The notes beneath the pieces are model-generated. The model was not told the origin of the DNA and searched no databases. It saw only the letters and a list, made by a program, of their open reading frames with translations. The translations under genes were made by a program, and so were the position numbers. A stretch of 6,318 nucleotides of DNA from CALIKW01 sp038998005 (GTDB lineage Archaea; Aenigmatarchaeota; Aenigmatarchaeia; CG10238-14; SCSR01). Of this stretch, positions 4,686-6,318 are shown piece after piece. The DNA is taken from contig JAVZIY010000037.1 of the NCBI GenBank assembly GCA_038998005.1, forward strand, positions 1-6,318, in the 5' to 3' direction. Numbering within the stretch: position 1 is the stretch's first letter; the number at the start of each line of letters is the position of its first letter.

Positions 4686-6169
4686 TTTTTTCTTAACCAA
4701 TCCAAATCTGTTGAATGAATTTGTCTTATATCATCTATGCCAAGTTTTATCATAGCCAATCTTCCAACACCAATACCCCATGCCAAGACAGGAACTTCTA
4801 TTCCCAAAGGTAAAGTAACTTCTGGTCTAAAAATTCCTGCACCACAAAATTCTATCCACCCAAGATTTGGATAATAAACAAGTCCTTCTACACTAGGTTC
4901 AGTAAAAGGAAAATAGCTTGGCTTAAATTTAATTTTTTCTGCACCAACCGTTAATGCAATTTCTTTTAAGTAGAAAAGCAAATTCTTTAAGTTTAGTCCT
5001 TCACCAACAACTATTCCATCACAGTGCTCAAATTCTATGAAGTGCTTGGCATCTATAACATCTGGCCTAAAAACTTTGTCTATGGTGAAAATTTTAATTG
5101 GCAAATTCTCTTTTTTAATATTATATAAAGCCCTTGCAGACACAGCAGTGCAATGACTCCTTAAAATAAGCCTTCTTGCAAGCTCAAAGTCCCATTTTCC
5201 CCAGCCTTTGCTTTTTGTTATCCATCCATTTTCATGGGTCATTTTAACCCTTTCCCACAATTGTTCATCCAAAACCTTTCCCTGCTTTGGCGATTTAATG
5301 TTAAAAATATCATGAATTCCTCTTGCAGGGTGGTCGCTTGGCATGAATAAAACATCGCAATTCCAAAAGTTTAACTCAACTAAAGGACCTCTAACCTCAA
5401 CAAAACCTAAACTTAAAAGCTTTTCCCTTATCTCGTCTATGATTTTTCTGTAAGGATGAATTTTTCCGGGATAAATTTTTGGTGTTGGAAGAGAAATATC
5501 ATATTTTCTCAATTTCTTTTTTTCCCATTCCTTTGATTTAATTATCTTTGGTGTTAGCTGGTCAATCTCCTCTTCTATTTTAATTAATGGTGCAAGCTTT
5601 TTTCCAAACTCTGTGAGAAAAAATATTTTTTTCTTTTCCTCTATCTTTCTTATAAGCTTTCTTTTTAAGAATTCTTCCACTATTTCTTTCTTAAATTCAA
5701 TTTCCTTTAATTCTTTCCTTCCCTTAGAAAGTTCTTTCAATATTTTTTCTTGTTCAATTTCCTTTTCTAACACGTTTTTTCCGGTTTTTGTTAAGTTAAT
5801 CTTACCTTTTTCTATTGTTATCCATCCATGTTTCTTAGCCCAAATTATCCCTATTTCACTCTTCTTATATTTCTTTTTAATATCATCTACAAAATCTATT
5901 CCTTTTTCAACAAGTTTTATTAAATTCTTTTCAGGAAGACCTTCTCTTAAATACTCTTCCCCTTCTTTGCTTAACTCAAGAAAATACTCCTTTTCTTCCT
6001 TAAAGCTTAACATATCTTTTAACTTAGCCCATAAGCTTGCTTTTTCTACTTCATCCTTCTTCATTCCGGCCTCTTCAGAAATTTTATGAGAATCAGCCCT
6101 TTCCAGCTTTTCTAAAATTTTAATTATTTTCTTCTCACTAGGATGAAGCCTTTCAACAATTTTTTCCAT
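4676..6169 (-). CDS. pheS: Phenylalanyl-tRNA synthetase alpha subunit
   Basis: The 497-residue protein is the catalytic alpha chain of PheRS, which activates Phe with ATP and transfers it to tRNA-Phe. Residues 1-200 form the long archaeal/eukaryotic N-terminal arm of repeated helix-turn-helix DNA-binding-fold modules (HPSEKKIIKILEKL, KKHGWITIEKGKINLTKTG, RKLIRKIEEKKKIFFLTEFG). The class II core follows: motif 1 with GFVEVRGPLVE (255-265), the DHPARGIHDIF segment (279-289), LRSHCTAVSAR (336-346), motif 2 KVFRPDVIDAKHFIEFEHCDG (365-385), the Phe-pocket region FPFTEPSVE (420-428), and motif 3 GAGIFRPEV to WGIGVGRLAM (443-473). It ends DWLRKKVI. All core motifs look intact. The ATG at 6169 has no ribosome site; a TATA-like TTTTAATA about 25 bases upstream suggests a leaderless start. 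It lies 29 bp after the stop of an upstream gene and overlaps pheT by one base. Confidence 0.97.
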   Translation of the reverse strand: MEKIVERLHPSEKKIIKILEKLERADSHKISEEAGMKKDEVEKASLWAKLKDMLSFKEEKEYFLELSKEGEEYLREGLPEKNLIKLVEKGIDFVDDIKKKYKKSEIGIIWAKKHGWITIEKGKINLTKTGKNVLEKEIEQEKILKELSKGRKELKEIEFKKEIVEEFLKRKLIRKIEEKKKIFFLTEFGKKLAPLIKIEEEIDQLTPKIIKSKEWEKKKLRKYDISLPTPKIYPGKIHPYRKIIDEIREKLLSLGFVEVRGPLVELNFWNCDVLFMPSDHPARGIHDIFNIKSPKQGKVLDEQLWERVKMTHENGWITKSKGWGKWDFELARRLILRSHCTAVSARALYNIKKENLPIKIFTIDKVFRPDVIDAKHFIEFEHCDGIVVGEGLNLKNLLFYLKEIALTVGAEKIKFKPSYFPFTEPSVEGLVYYPNLGWIEFCGAGIFRPEVTLPLGIEVPVLAWGIGVGRLAMIKLGIDDIRQIHSTDLDWLRKKVI

Positions 6170-6190
6170 AATTTTTAATTTAGTTTAAAA

Positions 6191-6198
6191 TATTAAAA
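6191..6198 (-). promoter_or_regulatory. TATA-like box for pheS
   Basis: Minus-strand TTTTAATA is centred about 25 bases before the pheS ATG, directly after the stop codon of the upstream gene. No ribosome site lies between it and the ATG. The region is AT-rich, so support is moderate, and read-through from the upstream gene is also possible. Confidence 0.42.
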
Positions 6199-6318
6199 CT
6201 ATCTTATTGGTTTGTATTTGTTAACAGGAAAACCTTTTCCAGTTATAAGATAATTCAAGAAAAGCGAAATATAATTTTTAGCAGCTTTTGTTCTCCCCCA
6301 TTTTTCTATCCTTCTCGT
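6199..6318 (-). CDS. Unrecognised basic protein, C-terminal 39 residues (runs off window)
   Basis: Minus-strand translation from the window edge is open until TAG at 6201-6199. It gives TRRIEKWGRTKAAKNY followed by ISLFLNYLITGKGFP and VNKYKPIR. The mix of basic residues, an aliphatic helix and a Lys/Pro tail looks like genuine coding sequence, but I cannot assign a family from the C-terminus alone. It is on the same strand as pheS with 29 bp between them and could be the first gene of the same operon. Confidence 0.55.
   Translation of the reverse strand, partial: TRRIEKWGRTKAAKNYISLFLNYLITGKGFPVNKYKPIR

Noticed and set aside
4677..4700. An upstream TTG start for pheT, adding MVKKKGDL
   Set aside because: It has no ribosome site, lies inside the pheS end, and the ATG at 4676 has GGTGA, a TAATG overlap and the family-typical MPT start.
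5613..6089. 158-codon plus-strand open frame across pheS
   Set aside because: It is antisense to the Lys/Glu-rich pheS N-terminal arm and its Ser/Phe-rich product is what such a shadow gives; no promoter or ribosome site.

Overview
The window reads as a gene-dense, AT-rich archaeal chromosome segment. Archaeal markers are an archaeal RNase P RNA, archease, an archaeal-type two-gene phenylalanyl-tRNA synthetase with a long helix-turn-helix N-terminal arm on the alpha chain, the conserved start of a METTL5-like methyltransferase, TATA boxes spaced for leaderless starts, and GGTGA ribosome sites. The low GC, very short spacers and short RNase P RNA would suit a small-genome lineage (DPANN-like or similar), but the sequence alone cannot fix the phylum.

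Left part (1-1571). On the minus strand are the N-terminal end of a METTL5-like RNA m6A methyltransferase (cut by the window edge), archease, a small one-pass membrane protein of unknown function, and the RNase P RNA gene. Between archease and the membrane protein, on the plus strand, lie a 30-codon Nudix hydrolase remnant and then a TATA-driven, strongly folded RNA candidate of about 110 nt (738-850) that I cannot assign to a known family. This RNA is the main candidate for something undescribed.

Middle (1572-3053). On the plus strand a Bax inhibitor-1/YccA-type membrane protein starts divergently from RNase P RNA. A single palindromic TATTA-like box, TTTATAAA, sits at the correct distance from both starts. 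The BI-1 gene is split by a +1 shift in a run of five C; merged, it makes 206 residues with seven membrane segments. It is followed by a MinD/ParA-type ATPase with a probable leaderless start.

Right part (3030-6318). On the minus strand pheS and pheT form an operon with a one-base TAATG stop/start overlap. The pheT tail overlaps the minD tail by 24 bp in convergent orientation. Upstream of pheS is the C-terminal end of an unrecognised basic protein that runs off the window.

Functionally the block is dominated by RNA maturation and translation (rRNA methylation, tRNA ligation cofactor, RNase P, tRNA charging), with two membrane-associated genes (BI-1, MinD) between.
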